In this document: positions 9,701 through 15,058 of the stretch, piece after piece
How the letters are laid out: each line of letters opens with the position of its first letter
How positions within the stretch are numbered: the first letter of the stretch is position 1
Assembly (NCBI GenBank): GCA_002407775.1
Contig: DHOP01000010.1
Coordinates: 78,125 to 93,182 of the forward strand
Direction: 5' to 3'
Origin: Prevotella sp. UBA5387
Lineage (GTDB): Bacteria; Bacteroidota; Bacteroidia; Bacteroidales; Bacteroidaceae
Length of the DNA stretch: 15,058 nt
The notes under the pieces: generated by a model
The model's input: only the letters and a program-made list of their open reading frames with translations
Told to the model about the DNA's origin: nothing
Database searches by the model: none
Translations under genes and position numbers: made by a program

Positions 9701-9854
9701 GTTCCTTAACTGTGACTCCAATCAGCGGTTCACGGTCTGCTTCTGATAGGACCTGACCCTTAATCTCAATTGTCCCAGACTGAGCATGAATCTTGGGTAT
9801 GAGGAAGAACATCAGACTAAGAAGACATAACAGACTCTTAAGATTTTGTTTCAT
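6729..9854 (-). CDS. susC: SusC/RagA-family TonB-dependent outer-membrane transporter
   Basis: A 1041-residue TonB-dependent channel that imports oligosaccharides handed over by its SusD partner, powered by TonB-ExbBD. The frame is open upstream to 9908, but ATG 9854 starts a proper signal peptide (KSLLCLLSLMFFLIP, cleavage IHA|Q25), so the 18-codon extension is rejected. Residues about 29-100 are the carboxypeptidase-D-like regulatory domain (IEIKGQVLSEADREPLIGV...DLDGNFSL). The TonB-box region is DEVVVVGYG (107-115). The plug follows, about 116-230, with QMPGITILRGSGQPG, IDGVEGD and IESISVLKDAAASAIYGARAA; the rest is the 22-strand barrel ending in the C-terminal phenylalanine of VNVTF. No N-terminal FecR-type signalling domain is present, so control by an anti-sigma relay is unlikely; the divergent SusR-like gene is the obvious regulator. 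First gene of the operon. Confidence 0.96.
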   Translation of the reverse strand: MKQNLKSLLCLLSLMFFLIPKIHAQSGTIEIKGQVLSEADREPLIGVTVKEQGTSYGTITDLDGNFSLSVKNGSVITFSYINFSSLQYKAKEVPQVILMKENSSIIDEVVVVGYGQQKKADLSGAVSAINGDKIAAVPASDAISALQGQMPGITILRGSGQPGRESSGMQIRGFSSVNSTSTLVLIDGVEGDLSLVNADDIESISVLKDAAASAIYGARAAAGVVLVTTKSGKQGKPQVTYNGYFAVNTPGNMPERLPAWEEQAMINEGRMNSDGKVEWNAEQTSWVGNPNFNYRPNNTNGRWDLFQATNWVDEGTKDYTTQQNHSVSVSGGSKSMDYLISGNYYTKNGLLKFGPDDNSRWNLSSKINAKLNKFVTLSTNIRYLSTNISQPSFGSEGILSLLYSSRGRQPIYNPQEDNSGNIYNGDLQSNAIQLMKEGGEDNSKYENYTGQIALKVDDLVKGLHLNLSASRSSGYYSQSVERRTLIWYDRLGTGIRSQANNPNSLYKQKNSDFHDLIEATATYNLNIKKDHNLTFLAGTSYENYRKDQMDATAKNMNSNDFFSFNYYDTSIVTNTELGDAISPWSMMSYFGRFNYNFAEKYLFEANIRYDGSSRLASDKRWKAFPSVSAAWRVNQENFLKNVTWLDNLKFRLSWGELGNGAILGLYDYIPTISDSQSGRPATYIGEKWYYQSQLASKEKTWETIQTTNVGIDFGAFQGRLAASFDYYWKFNDNMLSALQLPHTIGISVPRVNVGSLKTWGWDFEMSWRDHISDFSYQVSLNISDSQNKLVKYDGASVIGEGNVSLLEGYELNTIWGYKTQGYWASRDEYLQYKADHPGYKSFNDGKVSGGDTKYLAQGEPDHQIGVGGATPQNSGDLVYLGNSNPRYVYGINLSAQWKGFDFNVMMQGVGKRNILIDVASIAPFYNTYQMPWTIHRDYWTEDNQDAYWPRLYNYSNNDFNFKPSDKWMQDASYLRLKNITLGYTIPVTKKYIQKLRVYLSGNDIWEHTNLIKVFDPEVGNNVSRNYYPFFRTWAFGVNVTF

Positions 9855-9907
9855 AAAATTTTTTGTTATTATAAAGGTTAGATAATTATAATTTAAACAT
9901 GTAGTCA

Positions 9908-9915
9908 CAAAAATA
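9908..9915 (-). promoter_or_regulatory. Candidate -7 element of the susC operon promoter
   Basis: Read on the minus strand these bases are TATTTTTG, matching the Bacteroides -7 consensus TAnnTTTG. Transcription would begin near 9901, leaving about 47 bases of leader before the susC ATG. No TTTG (-33) element lies at the proper 19-21 base spacing (only CAAG at 9931-9934, spacer 15), which would suit an activator-dependent promoter. A second match, TAATTTTG at 9953-9960, also lacks a -33 element. Weak call by eye. Confidence 0.35.
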
Positions 9916-9945
9916 GGTAAAAAAAGATCTCAAGAAGTTAATATC

Positions 9946-10014
9946 ATTACATCAAAATTACATGGATAATTCATATTGACTACATCATCATTTTCATTAA
10001 AAGACACAATACAT
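9946..10014. repeat. Phased TACAT repeats, candidate activator operator in the divergent control region
   Basis: ATTACAT occurs at 9946-9952 and again at 9957-9963, 11 bases apart, about one helical turn. A near copy, ACTACAT, starts at 9979 (22 further, two turns), and AATACAT starts at 10008, off phase. TACATCA is shared exactly by the copies at 9948 and 9981, 33 bases apart. The first pair lies roughly 44 to 61 bases upstream of the predicted susC start site, where an activator would bind. An inverted TACAT also sits at 9899-9903. Binding by the neighbouring regulator is inferred. Confidence 0.4.
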
Positions 10015-10082
10015 CTGATTTACAGGTATTTATATGATATATTAATTAAATTTACTACTTCAAAAATAATATGAGAAATAAA

Positions 10083-10113
10083 TTTGTTTGAATATGAATT
10101 TCATCTACCTTTG
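10083..10113 (+). promoter_or_regulatory. Bacteroides-type promoter of the SusR-like regulator
   Basis: TTTG at 10083-10086, exactly 19 bases, then TACCTTTG at 10106-10113. This matches the Bacteroides sigma-ABfr consensus (TTTG at -33, TAnnTTTG at -7, 19-21 base spacer). Transcription would start near 10120, giving a very short leader of about 12 bases before ATG 10132. The promoter covers the alternative TTG start at 10084, which supports ATG 10132 as the true start. Confidence 0.65.
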
Positions 10114-10131
10114 CAACATCGAAGTAATAAT

Positions 10132-12984
10132 ATGAGAACTATTTTTTATCTGCTGTTATTCATACTAACTATTCCAATCAAAGGCCAAGTTTCGTGGCAA
10201 CCGTCTGTAATTAATTATAGCAGGCAAGAATATGGAGCCGGAAACCAGAATTGGAAAATACATCAACATCCAAATGGTTGGATGTTTTTCTCTAATAATG
10301 ATGGCCTTCTTAAATATGATGGCATAAATTGGAAGACCTACCCTTTACCACATCGTGAGAAGATGCGTTCTCTTGTCATTTCTGACGGGGGAAGAATATA
10401 TGTCGGAGGACTTGGCCAATTTGGCTATTTTTCTCCTAACAAATCAGGTGGGCTCGATTATACTAGTATCTCTGAGCACATAAGGCTAAAAGACCGTGCA
10501 AATATCTGGAATGTTTTATCTTATAGAGATCGTGTCTATTTTCAATCTGATCGATGCATTTATTATATTGACAATGCAAGTTCAGGAAGTATTGATTGCA
10601 AAGGTTGTAATCAGTCTGCTATAATCAATGGTAAAATTTACTTCACAAATGAATTTGGATTAAACTGGATAAATGGCAGTTCTATTATTAATGTCAATTC
10701 CAGCAAATCCATTCTTAAAAGCCCTGTTGTATCCATGCTTCCTTTCCATGGCAAACTCTTGCTTGTCACAAGCAGCAATGGGTTATGGCTTTATGGAGAT
10801 GGGCAGTTCACAAGATTTGTCTCAAACCTTGACCAATTCACGTCAAATAGCCATCTTTCTTGTGCCTCAATTGATAAGGGGACAATGGCTATAGGAACAA
10901 TGGACAACGGAGTGATTATCTACGATATACTAAAGAACAAAACAGAAAGACTATCCGTTTTCGCTGGGCTTCAAAACAAAACTGTTCTTTCACTAACATT
11001 CGATCGAGAGCATAATTTGTGGTTGGGCTTAGATAATGGCATCGACTACATCTCGCTAAACTCCCCTCTCTATTTCCTTTATAGTAAATATTCCTCTCTG
11101 GGGTCAGGTTATTGTGCTCTTTCTTATAATAGTCAACTTTATTTAGGTACAAATCAAGGCCTTTTCGTTACTTCCATACCAACACCGACCAATCATCTAG
11201 CTAACCTACAACCTGTATCCGGAACAGAAGGGCAGACACATTGTTTAGAAAATATTGAAAATAATATTTTTTGCGGAGGAAGAAGATTCTTTTTAAAAAT
11301 AAGAAACGGTCAGCTTACAAAATACAATCTACGTGGAGTTTGGCATGTTGAAAGAGCTGGAGATAACTCAAACGCAATATTAGCTGGCACTTATTGGGGG
11401 CTAAGTGTGCTCAGAAAACAAAATAATGATTGGGTATTTACGAACAATATCCACGGCCTCGACATTTCTGCAAAATCTATGCTGGTAGAAGATAACGGCC
11501 ATTATGTATGGCTGGGTAATAAGTCTTCGGGCTTATGGAGAATCAAACTCGATGCAGATTTCCACAAAGTTGTTTCCAAGAGATGCTATAATTCAAAGTA
11601 TTTGCCCAAAGGAGATAATGTTTGTATTGCTAGTTTAATGGGAAATATAGTCTTTGCCACACGTCAAGGCCTATTCAGATATAATCCGAAAACAGATCGA
11701 TTAGAGAAATATAAGGAATTGGAAAAAGCTTTAGATGGTAATGTTCCATACACATACATTGAAGTAGATGAAGCCCGAAATATTTGGTACGTAACCGACG
11801 GAATATTGAAGAGAGCAAACTTGGACTGGCAAACCGGAAAAATCAAAAAGGTTGAAGGAAGCACATTCTTAGACAACTACCTCATGGAGGACTTTGAAAA
11901 TGTTAATTTCATCTCTGATTATTATGCGGTAGTTAGTATCGAAGATGGCTTTGCTCTGTTGGATCTAAATCAGAACACGACATCCAACAATTTCAATTTA
12001 CAAATCAGACGTGTATACCTCACTAATGGCGGAGACTCACTAATCTACGAAAAGAGTATCGTCTCTGATTCACCCAATATCACTATTCCCTATAACAATA
12101 ACTCTCTAAGGATAGAATATGGCGCCGACAATTACAGCCGTACTCATACATTACTTTATTCCTATCGTCTTCTAGGTTCCAGTGATGACAATTGGAGCAC
12201 TTACAGAAGATCACGAATGAAAGAATACACCAATCTCCATGAGGGAAAATACACTTTTGAAGTTAGGATGTCTACTCCTGGAGAGAAACCAACATATATT
12301 GCCTCATTTCCTTTTCGTATCTTGCCACCATGGTATCGTTCATGGTGGGCATATGCAATTTACCTGCTTATTTTTATTATTCTCTGCCACTATCTCTACA
12401 AGCTTTACAAACGGCAACAATCGCGCATAATTAGTTTAAAAAATGCAGAACTCATACAACAGAAAGAAATTTTTGAGAAGAATATTAACGATAAAGACGA
12501 GATTATTGTTCGCCTAGAAGAAGAGCACTTGAGAGCACAGCTCCGGTATAAGTCCGATGAATTAGCTCAAACCACACTAAATATTGTTAGAAAGAATGAG
12601 ATCTTACAGAAAATTCGAAAGGAAGCTGAATCTTCGTTGAAAAACATTGATACTAAAAACAAAGTCGGTATGCGTCGGGCATTGCTGAGACTGATTAGTC
12701 AAATTGATACAAACATAGAACATGACGCAGATATTGAAAAGTTTCAAGATTCATTTGATGAAGTGCATCTGGATTTCTTCAAGAAGCTAGATGCCCAATT
12801 CCCTATGCTTAATTATAGGGATAAAATGCTTTGTGCTTATATTCAAATGAATTTAATGACTAAAGAAATTGCTCCTCTTCTCAACATTTCTGTACGTGGA
12901 GTAGAGATTAGCCGATATAGACTAAGAAAGAAGCTTGGTTTGGACAATAAGGAAAACCTCACTGAATTTTTGCAACATCTTTAA
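10132..12984 (+). CDS. SusR-like membrane-spanning regulator: periplasmic propeller, Y_Y_Y domain, TM, LuxR/GerE-type HTH
   Basis: A 950-residue one-piece sensor and transcription factor. ATG 10132 starts a signal peptide (FYLLLFILTIPIKG|Q); a TTG 48 bases earlier lies inside the promoter and is rejected. Residues about 20-610 hold 'two-component regulator propeller' blades, for example NGLWLYGDGQF (216-226), NLWLGLDNGI (295-304), VWLGNKSSGLW (459-469) and VFATRQGLF (507-515). About 657-735 is the Y_Y_Y domain (LRIEYGADNY...YSYRLLG). One membrane helix spans about 737-757 (WWAYAIYLLIFIILCHYLY), followed by a coiled coil (about 761-834) and a C-terminal helix-turn-helix, KEIAPLLNISVRGVEISRYR at 911-930. 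No histidine kinase or receiver domain is present, so it is not a hybrid two-component system but resembles Bacteroides SusR. It probably senses an oligosaccharide in the periplasm and activates the divergent susC operon. Composition is AT-rich like that operon. Confidence 0.9.
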   Translation: MRTIFYLLLFILTIPIKGQVSWQPSVINYSRQEYGAGNQNWKIHQHPNGWMFFSNNDGLLKYDGINWKTYPLPHREKMRSLVISDGGRIYVGGLGQFGYFSPNKSGGLDYTSISEHIRLKDRANIWNVLSYRDRVYFQSDRCIYYIDNASSGSIDCKGCNQSAIINGKIYFTNEFGLNWINGSSIINVNSSKSILKSPVVSMLPFHGKLLLVTSSNGLWLYGDGQFTRFVSNLDQFTSNSHLSCASIDKGTMAIGTMDNGVIIYDILKNKTERLSVFAGLQNKTVLSLTFDREHNLWLGLDNGIDYISLNSPLYFLYSKYSSLGSGYCALSYNSQLYLGTNQGLFVTSIPTPTNHLANLQPVSGTEGQTHCLENIENNIFCGGRRFFLKIRNGQLTKYNLRGVWHVERAGDNSNAILAGTYWGLSVLRKQNNDWVFTNNIHGLDISAKSMLVEDNGHYVWLGNKSSGLWRIKLDADFHKVVSKRCYNSKYLPKGDNVCIASLMGNIVFATRQGLFRYNPKTDRLEKYKELEKALDGNVPYTYIEVDEARNIWYVTDGILKRANLDWQTGKIKKVEGSTFLDNYLMEDFENVNFISDYYAVVSIEDGFALLDLNQNTTSNNFNLQIRRVYLTNGGDSLIYEKSIVSDSPNITIPYNNNSLRIEYGADNYSRTHTLLYSYRLLGSSDDNWSTYRRSRMKEYTNLHEGKYTFEVRMSTPGEKPTYIASFPFRILPPWYRSWWAYAIYLLIFIILCHYLYKLYKRQQSRIISLKNAELIQQKEIFEKNINDKDEIIVRLEEEHLRAQLRYKSDELAQTTLNIVRKNEILQKIRKEAESSLKNIDTKNKVGMRRALLRLISQIDTNIEHDADIEKFQDSFDEVHLDFFKKLDAQFPMLNYRDKMLCAYIQMNLMTKEIAPLLNISVRGVEISRYRLRKKLGLDNKENLTEFLQHL

Positions 12985-13005
12985 CCCTGTTAATTATTTT
13001 GTTTA

Positions 13006-13046
13006 AAACAGATGGAACAATATTCCATCAATTGTTTTATCTGTTT
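13006..13046 (+). terminator. Hairpin after the regulator gene, possible terminator
   Basis: GATGGAA (13011-13017), loop CAATA, TTCCATC (13023-13029) form a perfect 7-bp stem 26 bases after the regulator stop. An outer pair, AAACAGAT (13006-13013) and ATCTGTTT (13039-13046), forms an alternative stem that competes for GAT. A TTTT run (13035-13038) follows the inner hairpin after a few bases. Stem GC is modest, so termination strength is uncertain. Confidence 0.5.
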
Positions 13047-13214
13047 ATTGTTACGTGAGAGGTTAATCAGTCTAACTCCTTTCAGATACAGTTTAAAAAA
13101 AAGCAAACCCATATATCACAAAGGTTCACTCAACTTTGTCTGTTTTGAATTCTTATTTATTCAAAAAATAGAATCATAGTCTATTAAGCCATAAAGTTGT
13201 CTGATGATTATACA
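13047..13214. other. AT-rich intergenic stretch without a gene
   Basis: Between the two hairpins, after the regulator and before the XylE terminator, there is no convincing coding frame on either strand. TTTTGAAT (13143-13150) and ATTCAAAA (13159-13166) can form an 8-bp AT-only hairpin. It may be a second weak terminator. This stretch is also where GC content changes from the Sus core to the XylE gene. Confidence 0.5.
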
Positions 13215-13254
13215 ATACGGCTGGAATTGAGTTGTTATCTCATTCCAGCCGTAT
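13215..13254 (-). terminator. Strong hairpin downstream of the XylE-like gene
   Basis: ATACGGCTGGAAT (13215-13227) and ATTCCAGCCGTAT (13242-13254) are perfect 13-bp inverted arms, and the loop contains TGAG/CTCA, which extends the stem after a one-base bulge. It begins 22 bases after the minus-strand stop at 13277, the usual place for a factor-independent terminator. On the minus strand no long U-run follows (TGTATAATC), so efficiency is uncertain. It could also slow readthrough from the regulator. Confidence 0.75.
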
Positions 13255-13276
13255 GCAAGTTACATGTTATCGAGGA

Positions 13277-14752
13277 CTACTTCTCTGGTCTCCAGAGTTT
13301 GCTCATCTCTTCAAGGGTCTTGCCCTTGGTCTCAGGAACCATTCTCCAAACGAAGATTGCAGCGATAACGCAGATGGTACCATAGAGTCCATAGGTGAAC
13401 CAGTGCCCGAAATTGTCACCCGGCTGCAAATGCATATTGAACATTGGCACAAACGAACTGCTCACAATCCAATTGAAAATCCACTGGAATGCCACAGCAA
13501 TGGCAACAGCCTTACTACGTATAGTATTCGGGAATATCTCAGCAATAAGCACCCAGCAAATGGGGCCCCATGAGAACATGAAGCTTGCCGAGTAAACCAT
13601 GATAGAGAGCATTGTTACGATATTGAGTGCGGGATTTCCGAAAGTGATAGCCACCCCCAATGCACCGATGGCCATTCCGACGGATCCACTGATAAGCAAT
13701 GGCTTACGACCAATCTTCTCAACGGTAAACACGGCGACAAGAGTAAATGTGATATTGACAACGCCCATGATAACAGTCTGTACCATTGGGTTAGCCATAC
13801 CCATATCCTGGAAGATTCGAGGTGCATAATAGAGCACGGCATTGATGCCCACTGCCTGTTGGAACACACTCAGCATGATACCGATAAAGATAACCGTCCA
13901 GCCATAAGCAAGAAAACGCTCTGTCTTTTCGGATAGTGTAGCTTTGATGTCCGAAATGATCTCTTCTGCCTTGGAACGACCATTGATGCGAGTGAGGATG
14001 GCACTAGCACGATCTGTTTTACCAATCATAACAAGGTAACGCGGTGTCTCAGGCACTAATAAAATGAGTAAGGCAAACAGTCCCGCAGGTACAGCCTCAC
14101 TACCAAACATATAACGCCAGCCTGTGCTAGTAGCCCATGAAGATGCTTCAGGGTTGATTACCTGGTTGACATTGTTCACTAATTCGATGATAGGGTTGAC
14201 ATTGTCACCGAGAATAAGGAAGTTGACGAAGTATACGACAAGCTGTCCAAAGATGATGGCGAACTGGTTGAAGCTAACTAGCATTCCACGGATATTGCTC
14301 GGAGCAACCTCTCCAATGTACATAGGACAGATGGCAGAAGCAAGTCCTACTCCCACACCACCAATGACGCGGTAGATGTTGAAAGCCATCAGTAATTGAA
14401 ATGTAGGCACACCTTTTTCAAAGAAAAACATCTCTGGGTACATACTCCCCACAGCTGAGATAAAGAAAAGGATGCCTGCGGTGAAAAGGCTACGCTTACG
14501 CCCAAGCCTTGATGCAAGCAGACCGGAGATGGCCGATCCAATGATACAGCCAATTAATGCACTCGCACAGGTGAAGCCGTGCATGGCATTAGTGTAGTCA
14601 AAATCACTTGCTCCCATGAAGAAAGCTTGTAAGCCTTTCTCGGCACCACTGATTACGGCGGTGTCATAGCCGAAAAGTAGCCCACCAATCACGGCCACCA
14701 TGACGATGGCTGCGAGATAGGCTTTACTGCCTTTGTCGTTTGTAGATGTCAT
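13277..14752 (-). CDS. xylE: XylE-like MFS sugar porter (D-xylose/H+ symporter)
   Basis: A 491-residue, 12-helix major-facilitator transporter of the inner membrane, proton-coupled and close to E. coli XylE, which is the same length. Shared marks in order: GGLLFGYDTAVISG (23-36) with the proton-linked D30, RLGRKR (82-87), FNQFAIIFGQ (161-170), PETPRYL (234-240), FQQAVGINAVLYYAP (297-311), SWGPICW (394-400), QW (423-424) and PETKGKTLEEM (473-483). The residues that contact xylose in XylE (equivalents of Q168, Q288, Q289, N294, Y298, W392, Q415, W416) all appear conserved, so xylose is the likely substrate; glucose or arabinose are alternatives. The TM5-TM6 loop (about 180-211) is some 20 residues longer than in E. 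coli. GC content is about 50%, unlike the adjacent Sus core. It is a single-gene unit with its own hairpin terminator. Confidence 0.92.
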   Translation of the reverse strand: MTSTNDKGSKAYLAAIVMVAVIGGLLFGYDTAVISGAEKGLQAFFMGASDFDYTNAMHGFTCASALIGCIIGSAISGLLASRLGRKRSLFTAGILFFISAVGSMYPEMFFFEKGVPTFQLLMAFNIYRVIGGVGVGLASAICPMYIGEVAPSNIRGMLVSFNQFAIIFGQLVVYFVNFLILGDNVNPIIELVNNVNQVINPEASSWATSTGWRYMFGSEAVPAGLFALLILLVPETPRYLVMIGKTDRASAILTRINGRSKAEEIISDIKATLSEKTERFLAYGWTVIFIGIMLSVFQQAVGINAVLYYAPRIFQDMGMANPMVQTVIMGVVNITFTLVAVFTVEKIGRKPLLISGSVGMAIGALGVAITFGNPALNIVTMLSIMVYSASFMFSWGPICWVLIAEIFPNTIRSKAVAIAVAFQWIFNWIVSSSFVPMFNMHLQPGDNFGHWFTYGLYGTICVIAAIFVWRMVPETKGKTLEEMSKLWRPEK

Positions 14753-15058
14753 TATTGTTTATGGTTTTATTGTAGATTCAGCTAGTTTAGTGGTGCAAAT
14801 ATACTATTATTTTTATAACGAGAACTGACTTTTAGTTATTTTTTATTACCAAATAGAATACTGTCGATATTATTATATAGCAGCTATCACGTACTTGAGA
14901 TAATTCATCAAATGAATTATTAGCTTGTCACTATGATGATAATAATTTCAACCAATATATAAATGGGCATGCTATGTTATACACAAAGGATTACTTTCTA
15001 CACAAATAACATAACATCTTGGCCTTAAGTTAAGATATCACTAGCGTCTATTAAGACA
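14753..15058. other. Non-coding region upstream of the XylE-like gene, with small palindromes
   Basis: There is no convincing gene here on either strand and no tRNA-like fold that I can see. It holds the presumed XylE promoter near 14796 and, further out, several palindromes: ATAATTCAT-CAA-ATGAATTAT (14900-14920), ATGTTAT/ATAACAT (14974-14980 and 15006-15012), and CTTAA-G-TTAAG (15024-15034). TACACAAA is repeated at 14980 and 14999, 19 bases apart. Some may be operators for XylE or for a gene beyond the window. Confidence 0.6.
14796..14803 (-). promoter_or_regulatory. Candidate -7 element for the XylE-like gene
   Basis: On the minus strand these bases read TATATTTG, followed by CACCA, matching the Bacteroides TAnnTTTG element. 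Transcription would start near 14790, with a leader of about 38 bases before ATG 14752. No TTTG is present at the expected -33 position, so the promoter is either weak or activator-assisted. Confidence 0.4.

Noticed and set aside
6729..9908. Longer SusC reading frame starting at 9908
   Set aside because: The extra 18 codons do not resemble a signal peptide and would place it internally; ATG 9854 gives a normal signal peptide, and the candidate -7 element at 9908-9915 abuts the longer start.
9855..10131. Invertible (phase-variable) promoter in the divergent region
   Set aside because: I found no long inverted repeats bounding the region and no invertase gene in the window.
10084..12984. Regulator start at TTG 10084
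   Set aside because: This codon lies within the predicted promoter, upstream of the -7 element; ATG 10132 starts the signal peptide directly.
13197..13595. Plus-strand frames overlapping the 3' end of the XylE-like gene
   Set aside because: They run antisense to a well-conserved transporter and across its terminator hairpin, and show no domain or signal peptide.
1..15058. CRISPR arrays, insertion sequences, tRNA or rRNA genes
   Set aside because: No repeat-spacer pattern, transposase-like frame, terminal inverted repeats or tRNA-like folds were seen on either strand.

Overview
The window looks like a carbohydrate-utilisation region from a Bacteroidales bacterium, probably a Prevotella- or Bacteroides-type gut or rumen organism. 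The evidence is an adjacent SusC/SusD pair, SusD-type and SusE-type lipoproteins with signal-peptidase-II boxes, no Shine-Dalgarno sequences, and a TTTG-N19-TAnnTTTG promoter of the Bacteroides type. The genus cannot be fixed from sequence alone.

Layout, left to right. (1) 1-2161, plus strand: the 3' end of a CBM9-like protein gene, then a secreted GH43 (subfamily-12-like) arabinofuranosidase/xylosidase. (2) 2181-9854, minus strand: a tightly packed operon transcribed right to left as susC-like, susD-like, a small SusE-position lipoprotein, and a two-domain enzyme joining an alginate-lyase-fold polysaccharide lyase (PL38-like) to a GH88 unsaturated-glucuronyl hydrolase. (3) 9855-10131: a divergent control region with a good promoter for the regulator and phased TACAT repeats upstream of a weak susC promoter. 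(4) 10132-12984, plus strand: a membrane-spanning SusR-like regulator with a periplasmic propeller, a Y_Y_Y domain, one membrane segment, a coiled coil and a LuxR/GerE-type helix-turn-helix, but no histidine kinase. (5) 13277-14752, minus strand: a XylE-like xylose/proton symporter with a strong hairpin after its stop. (6) 14753-15058: non-coding, with several small palindromes.

Proposed working (inference): the regulator senses an oligosaccharide in the periplasm and activates the divergent operon. SusD/SusE capture the glycan at the surface and SusC imports it. The lyase half then cuts a uronate-containing chain and the GH88 half removes the resulting 4,5-unsaturated uronate. The core therefore looks like a minimal utilisation locus with one enzyme that performs two successive steps. 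The GH43 and XylE genes fit pentose release and uptake.

Composition splits the window. Sampled 60-base lines of the core (2181-12984) are about 30-40% GC, while the GH43 and XylE flanks are about 48-53%. The core may have been inserted between genes of an older pentose locus.
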